Assembly: GCA_028711875.1 (NCBI GenBank)
Contig: JAQTRJ010000169.1
Coordinates: 1 to 5,589, forward strand
Direction of reading: 5' to 3'
DNA from: a bacterium
Lineage (GTDB): Bacteria; Electryoneota; RPQS01
DNA: 5,589 nucleotides
Shown: positions 1 through 5,589 of the stretch, one piece after another
How positions within the stretch are numbered: position 1 is the stretch's first letter
How the letters are laid out: the number at the start of each line of letters is the position of its first letter
The notes under the pieces: model-generated
Told to the model about the DNA's origin: nothing
The model's database searches: none
What the model saw: only the letters and a program-made list of their open reading frames with translations
Made by a program: the position numbers and the translations under genes

Positions 1-252
1 ATTCATCGCGCCTTTCCTCGCCGCGTGGGGTGCTTTCTCGCCGCGCGGGGTCGCTGACCCCGCCGGAACAGGTGCGGGGCGGATCAGCGATCCGCCGCCG
101 CGAGCAGCCGATTGTCGGGGCCGATTCATCGCGCCTTTCCTCGCCGCGCGGGGTCGCTGACTCCGCCGGAACAGGTGCGGGGCGGATCAGCGATCCGCCG
201 CCGCGAGCGACTCGCGCTCTGTCCCCGCATCGCCGACCGCCGCCGCGAGCAG
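1..252. repeat. Degraded GC-rich tandem repeat with paired hairpins
   Basis: A 68-bp unit occurs at 38-105 and again at 141-208 with a single mismatch. A 25-bp left part is shared exactly by 1-25 and 124-148. A right-end fragment (ccgccgccgcgagcag) recurs near 92-107 and 237-252. Spacing between corresponding parts is 103 or 123 bp because of a 20-bp difference, so this is an irregular array of at least two full units plus fragments. Each full unit holds two hairpins: 45-63 and 78-96 in the first copy, 148-166 and 181-199 in the second. Each has an 8-bp stem and a 3-base loop. No credible gene lies in 1-339; the short reading frames across the repeat look like by-products of its GC-rich composition. 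The family is not recognised. It resembles intergenic REP-like or other small palindromic repeats. Confidence 0.8.
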
Positions 253-256
253 GGTA

Positions 257-309
257 GATGCAAACGGCAGTTTGCCCAAAACAAAACGGACGGCTTCTCC
301 GCCGTCCGC
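257..309 (-). terminator. Rho-independent terminator of the first propeller gene
   Basis: Read on the minus strand, an 8-bp perfect stem (cggacggc at 287-294 pairing with gccgtccg at 301-308, loop 295-300) is followed by TTTTGTTTT (complement of 278-286). It lies 32 bp downstream of the stop codon at 340. A smaller hairpin (gcaaac / gtttgc, about 260-275) follows the T-tract. The whole block is repeated at 1774-1826 behind the paralogous gene. Confidence 0.8.
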
Positions 310-339
310 GATCAACACCGACAACAATCCTTGCAGAAA

Positions 340-1566
340 TCAATCCACCACGGCCTCCACGCGATAAAATCCCGCGCCGTCCGTCGCTGAGGTTTCAATG
401 AACACTGTCGTATCCGGCGGCACGGGAACGCCGATCGAATCCCACGACGCGTCGTTCAGGCTGTCCGCGCGCCACACGACGTAGCGGTCAACCGTAATTG
501 CCACCCCGCCGGTGTCCTCGCTGACCGGCAGCCACGACAGCCGCACCTGATTCGCACTCGGCAGTCCACGGATCATCAAGTGCTCCGGCGCGCGCGGTAC
601 CACGGGCGGGCCGGGGAGAAAGTAGGAAATGTCATAGATATTGAAGTAGGAATAATCCGCGACATACGCGATGCCGCCGACAACCGCCACATCCTCACAA
701 ATGCTGGGAGTGTCATAGTAACCGACGATCGTCGGGGCGGCGGGATCGCTGATGTCAATGATTCGCAGGCCGCTGTAATAGTCCGCCACGTAGGCAAAGT
801 CGCCGCTCAGGGTGACGTCATGGGCATCGTCCGGTGTGTTGCAGGCGCCGAGCAAGGCGGGAGCGGCCGGATTGCTGACGTCGAGAATCAGCAGCCCGTC
901 CGATCGGTCGGCGACGTAAGCGTAACCGTCGCGGAGCGCCACGCTGACCGCATAGTCGGAAGTATTATAGAGTGAGACTTGGCTGGGGGAAGCCGGATTG
1001 CTGACGTTGAGAATCCGCAGGCCGGAGTAGCCGTTTGCCACGTACGCGTAGTCGCCGCAGATAGCCACGTTACGGAACGCGCCGTCGCCGGTATAGTGCC
1101 CAACTTCGACGGGCGAGGCGGGATTGGCAACGTTAATAATCCGCAGGCTGCTGTAATTGTCGGCTACGTAGGCGTAGTTGCCGCTGAGGGTCACGCCATA
1201 GGCTTCGCCGGGCGTGTCGCAGTATCCGACTTCCACGGGCGAGTTGGGATTGCTGACGTTGATGATCCGCAGGCCGGACTGCTGATCCGCGACGTAGGCG
1301 TAGTTGCCGTTGATCGCCAAAGAAAAAGCCACGTCGGGGGTGTCGAAACTTGACGCAGACACGGGAAGGGTGGAATCGGCGATGTTATAAATATACAATC
1401 CCGCCGAGCCGTTGGCAAGATAGGCATAGGGAAAACGGACGACGACGGCATGGGCCGAATACGCCCATGTCTGCGAGATACACCGCACGTGCAAGCTGTC
1501 CTGCGCCAGAAGCGGCGTCGCAACCAAGCCCATGATGAATAACATACGAACGAGACGCAGCACCAT
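340..1566 (-). CDS. Secreted LVIVD-repeat beta-propeller protein with C-terminal Fn3-like domain
   Basis: This encodes 408 residues. Residues 1-21 form a signal peptide (Arg4 and Arg7, hydrophobic core, likely cleavage at LLA|QDS). Residues about 37-315 hold seven repeats of about 42 residues with the pattern [24 protein letters not shown], typical of the LVIVD family. The seventh is cut short after its YDIS strand, and the segment near residues 25-36 could supply the closing strand, giving a seven-bladed propeller (inference). Residues about 325-408 resemble a fibronectin type III domain (VRLSWLPV, ITVDRYVVWR, FYRVEAV). Unlike its two paralogues it has no T9SS sorting tail, so its surface route is unclear. 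The start at 1566 is chosen because AAGGAG lies 6 bases upstream and the signal peptide begins there; the frame stays open to 1722, but that extension overlaps the candidate promoter. The ligand or biological role is unknown; such proteins are generally thought to mediate extracellular binding. Confidence 0.88.
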   Translation of the reverse strand: MVLRLVRMLFIMGLVATPLLAQDSLHVRCISQTWAYSAHAVVVRFPYAYLANGSAGLYIYNIADSTLPVSASSFDTPDVAFSLAINGNYAYVADQQSGLRIINVSNPNSPVEVGYCDTPGEAYGVTLSGNYAYVADNYSSLRIINVANPASPVEVGHYTGDGAFRNVAICGDYAYVANGYSGLRILNVSNPASPSQVSLYNTSDYAVSVALRDGYAYVADRSDGLLILDVSNPAAPALLGACNTPDDAHDVTLSGDFAYVADYYSGLRIIDISDPAAPTIVGYYDTPSICEDVAVVGGIAYVADYSYFNIYDISYFLPGPPVVPRAPEHLMIRGLPSANQVRLSWLPVSEDTGGVAITVDRYVVWRADSLNDASWDSIGVPVPPDTTVFIETSATDGAGFYRVEAVVD

Positions 1567-1571
1567 TTCGG

Positions 1572-1577
1572 ACTCCT
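1572..1577 (-). promoter_or_regulatory. Ribosome binding site deciding the start at 1566
   Basis: On the minus strand the sequence AAGGAG is followed by the 6-base spacer TCCGAA and then ATG at 1566. This favours the 408-residue protein over an upstream in-frame ATG at 1722. Confidence 0.8.
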
Positions 1578-1615
1578 TACGAATCCAGACCCGATCACAT
1601 TCGAAAGATTCGGCG

Positions 1616-1646
1616 CAAAGATAGTTCTGTTCTTTACCGAAAACAA
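1616..1646 (-). promoter_or_regulatory. Candidate promoter of the first propeller gene
   Basis: On the minus strand TTGTTT (complement of 1641-1646) is followed after 17 bases by TATCTT (complement of 1618-1623). With the next two bases the downstream box reads TATCTTTG, which also fits the Bacteroidota -7 consensus TAnnTTTG, with TTG 20 bases upstream. Transcription would start about 40-45 bases before the ATG at 1566. This is a motif match only. Confidence 0.45.
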
Positions 1647-1703
1647 CTCTCGAGACAAAAACCTCAGAATCCTCGTCCCATGACAAACTCAACGTTCTTC
1701 GCC

Positions 1704-1724
1704 GTTTGATTGCGAAGATCAAAC
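1704..1724. repeat. Perfect 7-bp inverted repeat in the intergenic region
   Basis: The arms gtttgat (1704-1710) and atcaaac (1718-1724) surround a 7-base loop. It sits about 58 bp upstream of the candidate -35 box of the first propeller gene and has no adjacent T-tract. It could be a regulator site or chance. The rest of 1567-1878 holds the promoter and terminator listed separately and no credible gene. Confidence 0.3.
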
Positions 1725-1773
1725 CATCGTCAACACTCGGAGATCATTCATGCCTCTTCCATTCTGCAATTCA

Positions 1774-1826
1774 GATGCAAACGACAGTTTGTCCAAAACA
1801 AAACGGACGGGGCATCCGCCGTCCGC
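1774..1826 (-). terminator. Rho-independent terminator of the second propeller gene
   Basis: On the minus strand a 7-bp stem (cggacgg at 1804-1810 with ccgtccg at 1819-1825, 8-base loop) is followed by TTTTGTTTT (complement of 1795-1803), 54 bp after the stop codon at 1879. The block matches 257-309 at 47 of 53 positions by hand alignment. Four of the six differences lie in the loop or at its edge, so the stem is kept. Confidence 0.8.
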
Positions 1827-1878
1827 AATTTGCAGGAGAGAAAATTCCCGCGGTGTCGGTTGCTTGCAACCGACCCGC

Positions 1879-3126
1879 CTACTTCAGCAGCACGATCTTC
1901 TGTGTCTTCGAAAACTCTCCGCTCTGCATCTGCACGAAATAGACCCCCGATGCAAATGCCGATCCGTTGAACAGCAGCGAATACTCTCCCGCGTCATACA
2001 CCCGTGACGCAAGATTCTGAGCGATCCGGCCGGTGACATCGAACACCTTCAGCTCAACACGCTCGGCGTGCGGCACCTCAAACGAAATCGTCGTCGTTGC
2101 ATTGAACGGATTGGGGAACGCGGCAAGAGTGAAAGATGACGGTTTGGGTGCGAACGCCGAAGGAACATGCAAAGCAGCTGAGCAATCGTAGATGCCGAAG
2201 TACTGATTATCGGCCACATAGGCATGGCTCCCCTCAACGGCTACGTCTAATGCGGAGCCCGGAGTGTCATAGAAGCCTACTTCCATAGGTAAAGCGGGAT
2301 TCGTTATGTCAATGACACGTAAACCGCCATGGTGGTCCGCTATGAAAGCATGTTGGTTGGCTATGGTCACATGAGAGGCATCGCCTGAGGTGTCACAATA
2401 TCCTACTTCGATGGGGTTTGTAGGATCGCCAATATCAATGATGCGCAAGCCGTCTTCGTAATAAGCCACATAGGCATACATGCCATGGACCGACACGCCC
2501 AAAGCGACAGCTTGGCTGGAAATATTGTAGAATCCCACAGGTGGCCCAGGTGAAGTTGGATCCGAAATATTGAAGATGAAAAGTCCGCCGTCACCAAGTG
2601 CTACATACGCGAAGCTGTCCTGAACCGCCACCCCGAAAGCAAAAAATGTCGGCGTATTGAAGAAGCCAACCTGTGTTGGCGAGGAAGGATTGCTAATGTC
2701 AATTACATGCAATCCGTACGAGTCAGCCACATAGGCGTGACTTCCGCTGATGTCTACGTCATAAGCGTCGGCGGGCGTACTCCAGAACCCCGATTCTGTG
2801 GGTGCTGCTGAATTACTGATGTCTATCACACGCAGAGCGCTTGGAAATCTATCAATCACATATACAATGTTACCCTCAGCAACTGCGGCAAAGGTATAAC
2901 CCGGCGTGTCACAGAAACCTGTCACCGAAGGAGAGGTCGGATTGCCGATGTTGATCACGGCTAAACCTGCTTCCCCCGATGCGACATAGGCATAGCTGCC
3001 CTGGACGGATACTCCAAAGGAAGTCATGGAAAGCTGTGTTAGTTGCCGCACATTCAAACTATCCTGCGCCCTTACAACCGAGACGATGCACAGCACCGCA
3101 ACGAAACTGAAAAGAATCCGCCCCAT
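1879..3126 (-). CDS. Secreted LVIVD-repeat beta-propeller protein with T9SS type A sorting domain
   Basis: This encodes 415 residues. Residues 1-20 are a signal peptide (Arg3, hydrophobic core, likely cleavage at VRA|QDS). Residues about 36-318 hold seven LVIVD-type repeats (for example GLRIIDIGDPTNPIEVGY and GLRVIDITNPALPMEVGF). The last is incomplete and ends at YDCSAAL. Residues about 332-415 match the Por secretion-system tail: FPNPFN at 337-342, VELKVFDVTGR near 357-367, SGVYFVQM near 393-400 and a C-terminal KIVLLK. In the FCB group this tail directs export across the outer membrane by T9SS and is usually cleaved, with attachment to the cell surface or release. The start is supported by AAGGAGGT 5 bases before the ATG. 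GC content looks near 50% in sampled lines, lower than in the gene to its left. The ligand is unknown. It appears to be a single-gene unit with its own promoter and terminator. Confidence 0.92.
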   Translation of the reverse strand: MGRILFSFVAVLCIVSVVRAQDSLNVRQLTQLSMTSFGVSVQGSYAYVASGEAGLAVINIGNPTSPSVTGFCDTPGYTFAAVAEGNIVYVIDRFPSALRVIDISNSAAPTESGFWSTPADAYDVDISGSHAYVADSYGLHVIDISNPSSPTQVGFFNTPTFFAFGVAVQDSFAYVALGDGGLFIFNISDPTSPGPPVGFYNISSQAVALGVSVHGMYAYVAYYEDGLRIIDIGDPTNPIEVGYCDTSGDASHVTIANQHAFIADHHGGLRVIDITNPALPMEVGFYDTPGSALDVAVEGSHAYVADNQYFGIYDCSAALHVPSAFAPKPSSFTLAAFPNPFNATTTISFEVPHAERVELKVFDVTGRIAQNLASRVYDAGEYSLLFNGSAFASGVYFVQMQSGEFSKTQKIVLLK

Positions 3127-3131
3127 TCCGC

Positions 3132-3139
3132 ACCTCCTT
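3132..3139 (-). promoter_or_regulatory. Strong ribosome binding site of the second propeller gene
   Basis: AAGGAGGT on the minus strand is an 8-base match to the anti-Shine-Dalgarno sequence, 5 bases before the ATG at 3126. It fixes the start and suggests efficient translation. Confidence 0.85.
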
Positions 3140-3164
3140 GTCGAAGGATTACGCGCCGAACCAT

Positions 3165-3194
3165 AAGATACTACAGACGACCCCCTGAAGTCAA
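3165..3194 (-). promoter_or_regulatory. Candidate sigma70-like promoter of the second propeller gene
   Basis: On the minus strand TTGACT (complement of 3189-3194) is followed after 18 bases by TATCTT (complement of 3165-3170). Transcription would begin roughly 30 bases before the ATG at 3126. The -10 box is identical to that proposed for the first propeller gene. It lies in the 123-bp divergent region shared with the portal-like gene. Confidence 0.55.
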
Positions 3195-3249
3195 TAGATT
3201 CAACCCGCTTTCGCCTGTTCTTTCCTTACAAATTCAACCCGAGGTTCCC

Positions 3250-4698
3250 ATGTTTCCTCTTCCTTTTCTTAAGTCGCGCGTTCGCCCGCTCATTCCGCCG
3301 CGCGTCACGGCGCAGCGCGCCGCGTCCGATCGCGTTCCCTATTCGCAAAAAATCCGTCAGCCGATGACCGTTGCCCAGCGGCCGCAAGTGACGGGCAATC
3401 TCTTCACCACCACGCTGGCCGGTCAGGATTTCGTGTGGATGGGCACCAACCGCGCCGATTTCTACCGCTATCTGCGCGATCACGTGCCGATCATCTCGTC
3501 CGCGATCTGGTCGTGGGTGCATCTCTGCGCCACGCCCCAGAGCTATTCCATGGAAGGCCCGGAATCCGAAAAAGCGCGCGCCGCGAAAGTGCTGAAAGAC
3601 CTCGAAACGCGCGTGTTCGAGAATCCGCTCGTCCGCCGCAGCGGGATTTCGCAACTCACCGAGCAGTTCTTCCTCGAACTGTTCACCGTCGGCAGCTTCG
3701 CCGGAGAAATCATTCCGCTCGCCGACGGCACCGGTATGGATTATTTTCACACGCTCGATCCCGATCTCATCCACTGGGAGCGTGACGGCCGCTGGAAGGC
3801 CTATCTCGTGGACGAGAACGACAACGCGTTCTATGAAAACACTAGGGGCGGTCTCCGACCGTCCATGTCATCGAATACCGACGGTCAGAGACCGACGCTA
3901 GTGAGATCAGATCACCCTCAGCGACCGACGCTGGTGAGATCGGGGAGCGGGGGATCTGACGAAAAACGCATCTACCTGAATCCCGAGCGCTTCTTCTTCG
4001 CCACGCTCGGCGCGGACATCATGAATCCGCGCGGCATCGAACCGCTCGCTTCGATTCCGTTCGTGGCCCAGATTCAGGAGGCGATGCTCTCGGATATGGC
4101 GCGCAGCGCGCGGAGCGCGGGCACGCCGCGCCTGCAAATCCGCGTCCATCCGCCGCAAGCGTTTCAGCACGAGGGCGAAAAGGAATATCAGGCGCGCATC
4201 AACCGCTACTTCGACGACACCGTCTCGCAGTTCCAGCGGCTCGACTCCGATGACAACATTTTCACGTGGGACGACGTGGAAGTCACGATGATCGGCGGTG
4301 ACGGCAACCGCAATTTCACCTGGCGGCTGAACCGCGAGCAGGTGATCGAGGACGTCATCACCGGCCTCAGGCTCTATCCGTGGGTGGTCGGACGTTCGCA
4401 CGGCACGACCAAGAACTGGGTCGAATCGCAGTTCAATCTGCTCATGCAGATCGTGGACAGCGTGCAGGGTCTCGGCGCGTCGCTAGGAAATTTCCTGCGC
4501 AACACCGAGCTCAAGATGAAGGGACTGTCCGTGACGACCGAGCATAAATTCGCGCCCAATCAGGATCCGTTCCTGCTCACGCGGATGCAGGCGCGTTCGG
4601 TCGAGTTCGACACCGTGCATAAAAAAGTCCTTGCCGGGTATATCAGCAAGGACGATGGCGCGCGCGAACTCGGCTACGAGAAAGCGTTCGAAGAGTGA
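3250..4698 (+). CDS. Phage portal-like protein carrying an in-frame palindromic insertion
   Basis: This encodes 482 residues, within the usual size range of portal proteins. These form the dodecameric ring at the capsid vertex through which DNA is packaged. The call rests on overall sequence character: an N-terminal region with a helix around residues 80-95, a segment LDPDLIHWERDGRWKAYL (169-186) followed by YLNPERFFF (242-250) as in the portal wing, GADIMNPRGIEPL (254-266) and a long helix, then in the C-terminal third ITGLRLYPWVVG, SQFNLLMQIVDSVQ, and a final segment with GYISKDDGARELGY. Residues 198-237 look like an inserted palindromic element. The start at 3250 has GAGG 5 bases upstream; the frame is open back to 3043, but that would overlap the divergent propeller gene. 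No terminase, capsid, protease or tail gene is visible nearby, so this may be a prophage remnant or the edge of a rearrangement. No plus-strand terminator or convincing promoter was found. The exact portal family is not certain. Confidence 0.7.
   Translation: MFPLPFLKSRVRPLIPPRVTAQRAASDRVPYSQKIRQPMTVAQRPQVTGNLFTTTLAGQDFVWMGTNRADFYRYLRDHVPIISSAIWSWVHLCATPQSYSMEGPESEKARAAKVLKDLETRVFENPLVRRSGISQLTEQFFLELFTVGSFAGEIIPLADGTGMDYFHTLDPDLIHWERDGRWKAYLVDENDNAFYENTRGGLRPSMSSNTDGQRPTLVRSDHPQRPTLVRSGSGGSDEKRIYLNPERFFFATLGADIMNPRGIEPLASIPFVAQIQEAMLSDMARSARSAGTPRLQIRVHPPQAFQHEGEKEYQARINRYFDDTVSQFQRLDSDDNIFTWDDVEVTMIGGDGNRNFTWRLNREQVIEDVITGLRLYPWVVGRSHGTTKNWVESQFNLLMQIVDSVQGLGASLGNFLRNTELKMKGLSVTTEHKFAPNQDPFLLTRMQARSVEFDTVHKKVLAGYISKDDGARELGYEKAFEE
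3841..3960 (+). repeat. Palindromic element inserted in frame in the portal-like gene
   Basis: Arms of 22 bp at 3841-3862 and 3881-3902 are inverted copies with 19 of 22 matches (outer part actag / ctagt, inner part cggtctc / gagaccg), around an 18-base loop. A 21-bp direct repeat follows at 3890-3910 and 3923-3943 with two mismatches and a 33-bp period, encoding RPTLVRS twice (residues 214-220 and 225-231). The 120 bp add exactly 40 codons rich in Arg, Ser, Gly and Pro, unlike the flanking protein. Short gaaaa(a)c sequences flank both sides (3835-3840 and 3961-3967), possibly a target duplication. The insertion point falls between two segments that look like adjacent portal strands, where a loop would tolerate it. 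The exact ends of the element are inferred. Confidence 0.7.
4621..4653 (-). terminator. Probable terminator of the third propeller gene, inside the portal-like CDS
   Basis: On the minus strand a perfect 8-bp stem (gtccttgc at 4627-4634 with gcaaggac at 4646-4653, 11-base loop) is followed directly by TTTTTT (complement of 4621-4626). It lies 47 bp past the stop codon at 4701, close to the 32 and 54 bp seen for the other two propeller genes. The same bases encode KKVLAGYISKD of the portal-like protein on the plus strand. Confidence 0.6.
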
Positions 4699-4700
4699 CG

Positions 4701-5589
4701 TTATTTCAACAGGATCAGTTTTTGAGCCGCCGAGAAATCTCCGCTCTTCATTTGCACGATATACATTCCCGATGCTCGGTTTGACGCATCCAACGCGACT
4801 TGGTGAGTTCCCGCATCGAACATCCGCGACGCGAGAGTCTCCACCAACCGTCCCTGCAAATCGTAAACGTGGAGCTGCACAAAGGAATGGCGCGGCACTT
4901 CAAACTGAATCTGTGTTGCGGCGTTGAAAGGATTCGGATAGGCGGAAAGGATGAAGGTAGAAGGATGAGGGGTGAAAGAATCGGATGTGCCGAGCGCCGC
5001 CGAGCAGTCATAGATGCTCAGGTCATAAGAATCTGCCACATAGGCGTAGTTTCCCATCGCCGCCACACCATAGGCATAGCCCTGTGTGTCGTAGTAGCCC
5101 ACCAGAACGGGATTCGCGGGATTGCTGACATTGATCACCCGCAGACCGGCTCCATGATCCGCCACATAGATATAGTTCCCCGCCACCGCCACGCTCATAG
5201 CATAGCCCGGCGTGTCATAGTCGCCCACCAGAACGGGATTCGCGGGATTGCTGACATTGATTACATGCAGACCGGCGTCGTCGCCGATCACATAGGCGTA
5301 GTCTCCCGCCCCCGCCACCGCTCGGACATAGCATATTGTTTCACAATAACCAATCTCTGCAGGCTGGGTAGGACTGCTGATATCAATCACCCGCAGACTG
5401 GCGGTGCCATCCGCCACATAAGCGTAGTTCCCCACTACTGCCACATCACGGGCATCGCCGGGCGTATCATAGTAGCCAACTTCAATCGGCAGGGAAGGAT
5501 TGCTGACATCAATCACCCGCAGGCCGGAACTGCGATTCGCTACAAAGGCGAAGTTCCCTGCCACTGCAACGGCTTGGGCAGAGTGGAAC
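4701..5589 (-). CDS. LVIVD-repeat beta-propeller protein with T9SS type A sorting domain (5' part outside window)
   Basis: The last 295 codons and the stop TAA are visible; the N-terminus lies past the right edge. The GTG at 5564 is an internal valine, because the frame continues upstream as FHSAQAVA, matching the repeat consensus. Five repeats are visible, the last incomplete and ending in YDCSAAL exactly as in the gene at 1879-3126. The final 85 or so residues are a Por/T9SS sorting tail: [38 protein letters not shown] and C-terminal KLILLK. By analogy with the paralogues a signal peptide and about two more blades are expected upstream. Blades three and four share a nearly identical 53-bp stretch. 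The stop codon is 2 bp from that of the convergent portal-like gene. The protein is probably surface-bound or released; its ligand is unknown. Confidence 0.9.
   Translation of the reverse strand, partial: FHSAQAVAVAGNFAFVANRSSGLRVIDVSNPSLPIEVGYYDTPGDARDVAVVGNYAYVADGTASLRVIDISSPTQPAEIGYCETICYVRAVAGAGDYAYVIGDDAGLHVINVSNPANPVLVGDYDTPGYAMSVAVAGNYIYVADHGAGLRVINVSNPANPVLVGYYDTQGYAYGVAAMGNYAYVADSYDLSIYDCSAALGTSDSFTPHPSTFILSAYPNPFNAATQIQFEVPRHSFVQLHVYDLQGRLVETLASRMFDAGTHQVALDASNRASGMYIVQMKSGDFSAAQKLILLK
5098..5276. repeat. Near-identical blade repeats within the third propeller gene
   Basis: A 53-bp stretch at 5098-5150 recurs at 5224-5276 with 50 matches, at an offset of 126 bp, which is exactly 42 codons or one propeller blade. 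Both encode [14 protein letters not shown]. Other blades of the gene are much more diverged at the DNA level, so this pair points to a recent blade duplication or gene conversion. Confidence 0.75.

Noticed and set aside
1..252. CRISPR array
   Set aside because: Units are long (68 bp), GC-rich, irregularly spaced and only two are complete. There are no uniform spacers and no cas gene.
30..390. Plus-strand reading frames across the left repeat
   Set aside because: They consist of Arg/Pro/Gly-rich translations of the repeat, run into the terminator and the antisense of a real gene, and lack ribosome binding sites.
580..1353. Long plus-strand open frames opposite the first propeller gene
   Set aside because: Their repetitive composition (IADV.. 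and similar) simply mirrors the propeller repeats on the other strand, as expected from codon bias.
1567..1722. Upstream extension of the first propeller gene by 52 codons to an ATG at 1722
   Set aside because: It would place the signal peptide internally, overlap the candidate promoter, and ignore the strong AAGGAG just before the ATG at 1566.
3138..3167. Plus-strand promoter for the portal-like gene (TTGTCG, 18 bases, CATAAG)
   Set aside because: Each box matches the consensus at only four of six positions and the pair overlaps the better minus-strand promoter, so it is not distinguishable from chance.
3043..3249. Upstream extension of the portal-like gene to an ATG at 3043
   Set aside because: It would overlap the signal peptide region of the divergent propeller gene, and the added residues look like antisense translation. 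The ATG at 3250 has a GAGG at good spacing.
5562..5564. GTG at 5564 as start of the third propeller gene
   Set aside because: The frame continues upstream to the window edge with residues that fit the repeat consensus, no signal peptide follows the GTG, and it lies in mid-blade.

Overview
The window is a row of three paralogous secreted beta-propeller genes on the minus strand, interrupted by one plus-strand gene that reads as a phage portal protein. The propeller genes carry about 42-residue LVIVD-type repeats. Two of them end in a type IX secretion (Por/T9SS type A) sorting tail and one ends in a fibronectin type III-like domain. This combination, with signal peptides ending in Ala-Gln-Asp-Ser, points to a bacterium of the FCB superphylum, probably an uncultured lineage of the Zixibacteria, Eisenbacteria, Marinimicrobia, Cloacimonadota or KSB1 kind. 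The exact phylum cannot be read from this window. GC content looks moderately high, lower in the middle propeller gene and highest in the portal gene.

Layout from left to right. Bases 1-252 are non-coding and hold a degraded GC-rich tandem repeat whose units carry two short hairpins. Bases 257-309 hold a minus-strand terminator. The first propeller gene is complete at 340-1566 (minus), with a clear Shine-Dalgarno sequence and a candidate promoter at 1616-1646. Bases 1774-1826 hold a second copy of the same terminator cassette, which ends the second propeller gene at 1879-3126 (minus). A 123-bp divergent intergenic region, with a good sigma70-like promoter for the second gene, leads to the portal-like gene at 3250-4698 (plus). 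The third propeller gene (minus) begins beyond the right edge and ends at 4701, only 2 bp from the portal stop codon. Its likely terminator lies antisense inside the portal coding sequence.

The three propeller proteins are probably exported through the inner membrane by their signal peptides (the third gene's N-terminus is out of view). The two with sorting tails would then cross the outer membrane by T9SS and sit on the surface or be released. Each appears to be transcribed singly, with its own promoter and terminator, so this is a paralogue cluster rather than an operon.

The most notable items are a 120-bp palindromic insertion that adds 40 residues in frame to the portal protein, the isolation of the portal gene from any other phage gene in view, and the terminator embedded antisense in that gene.
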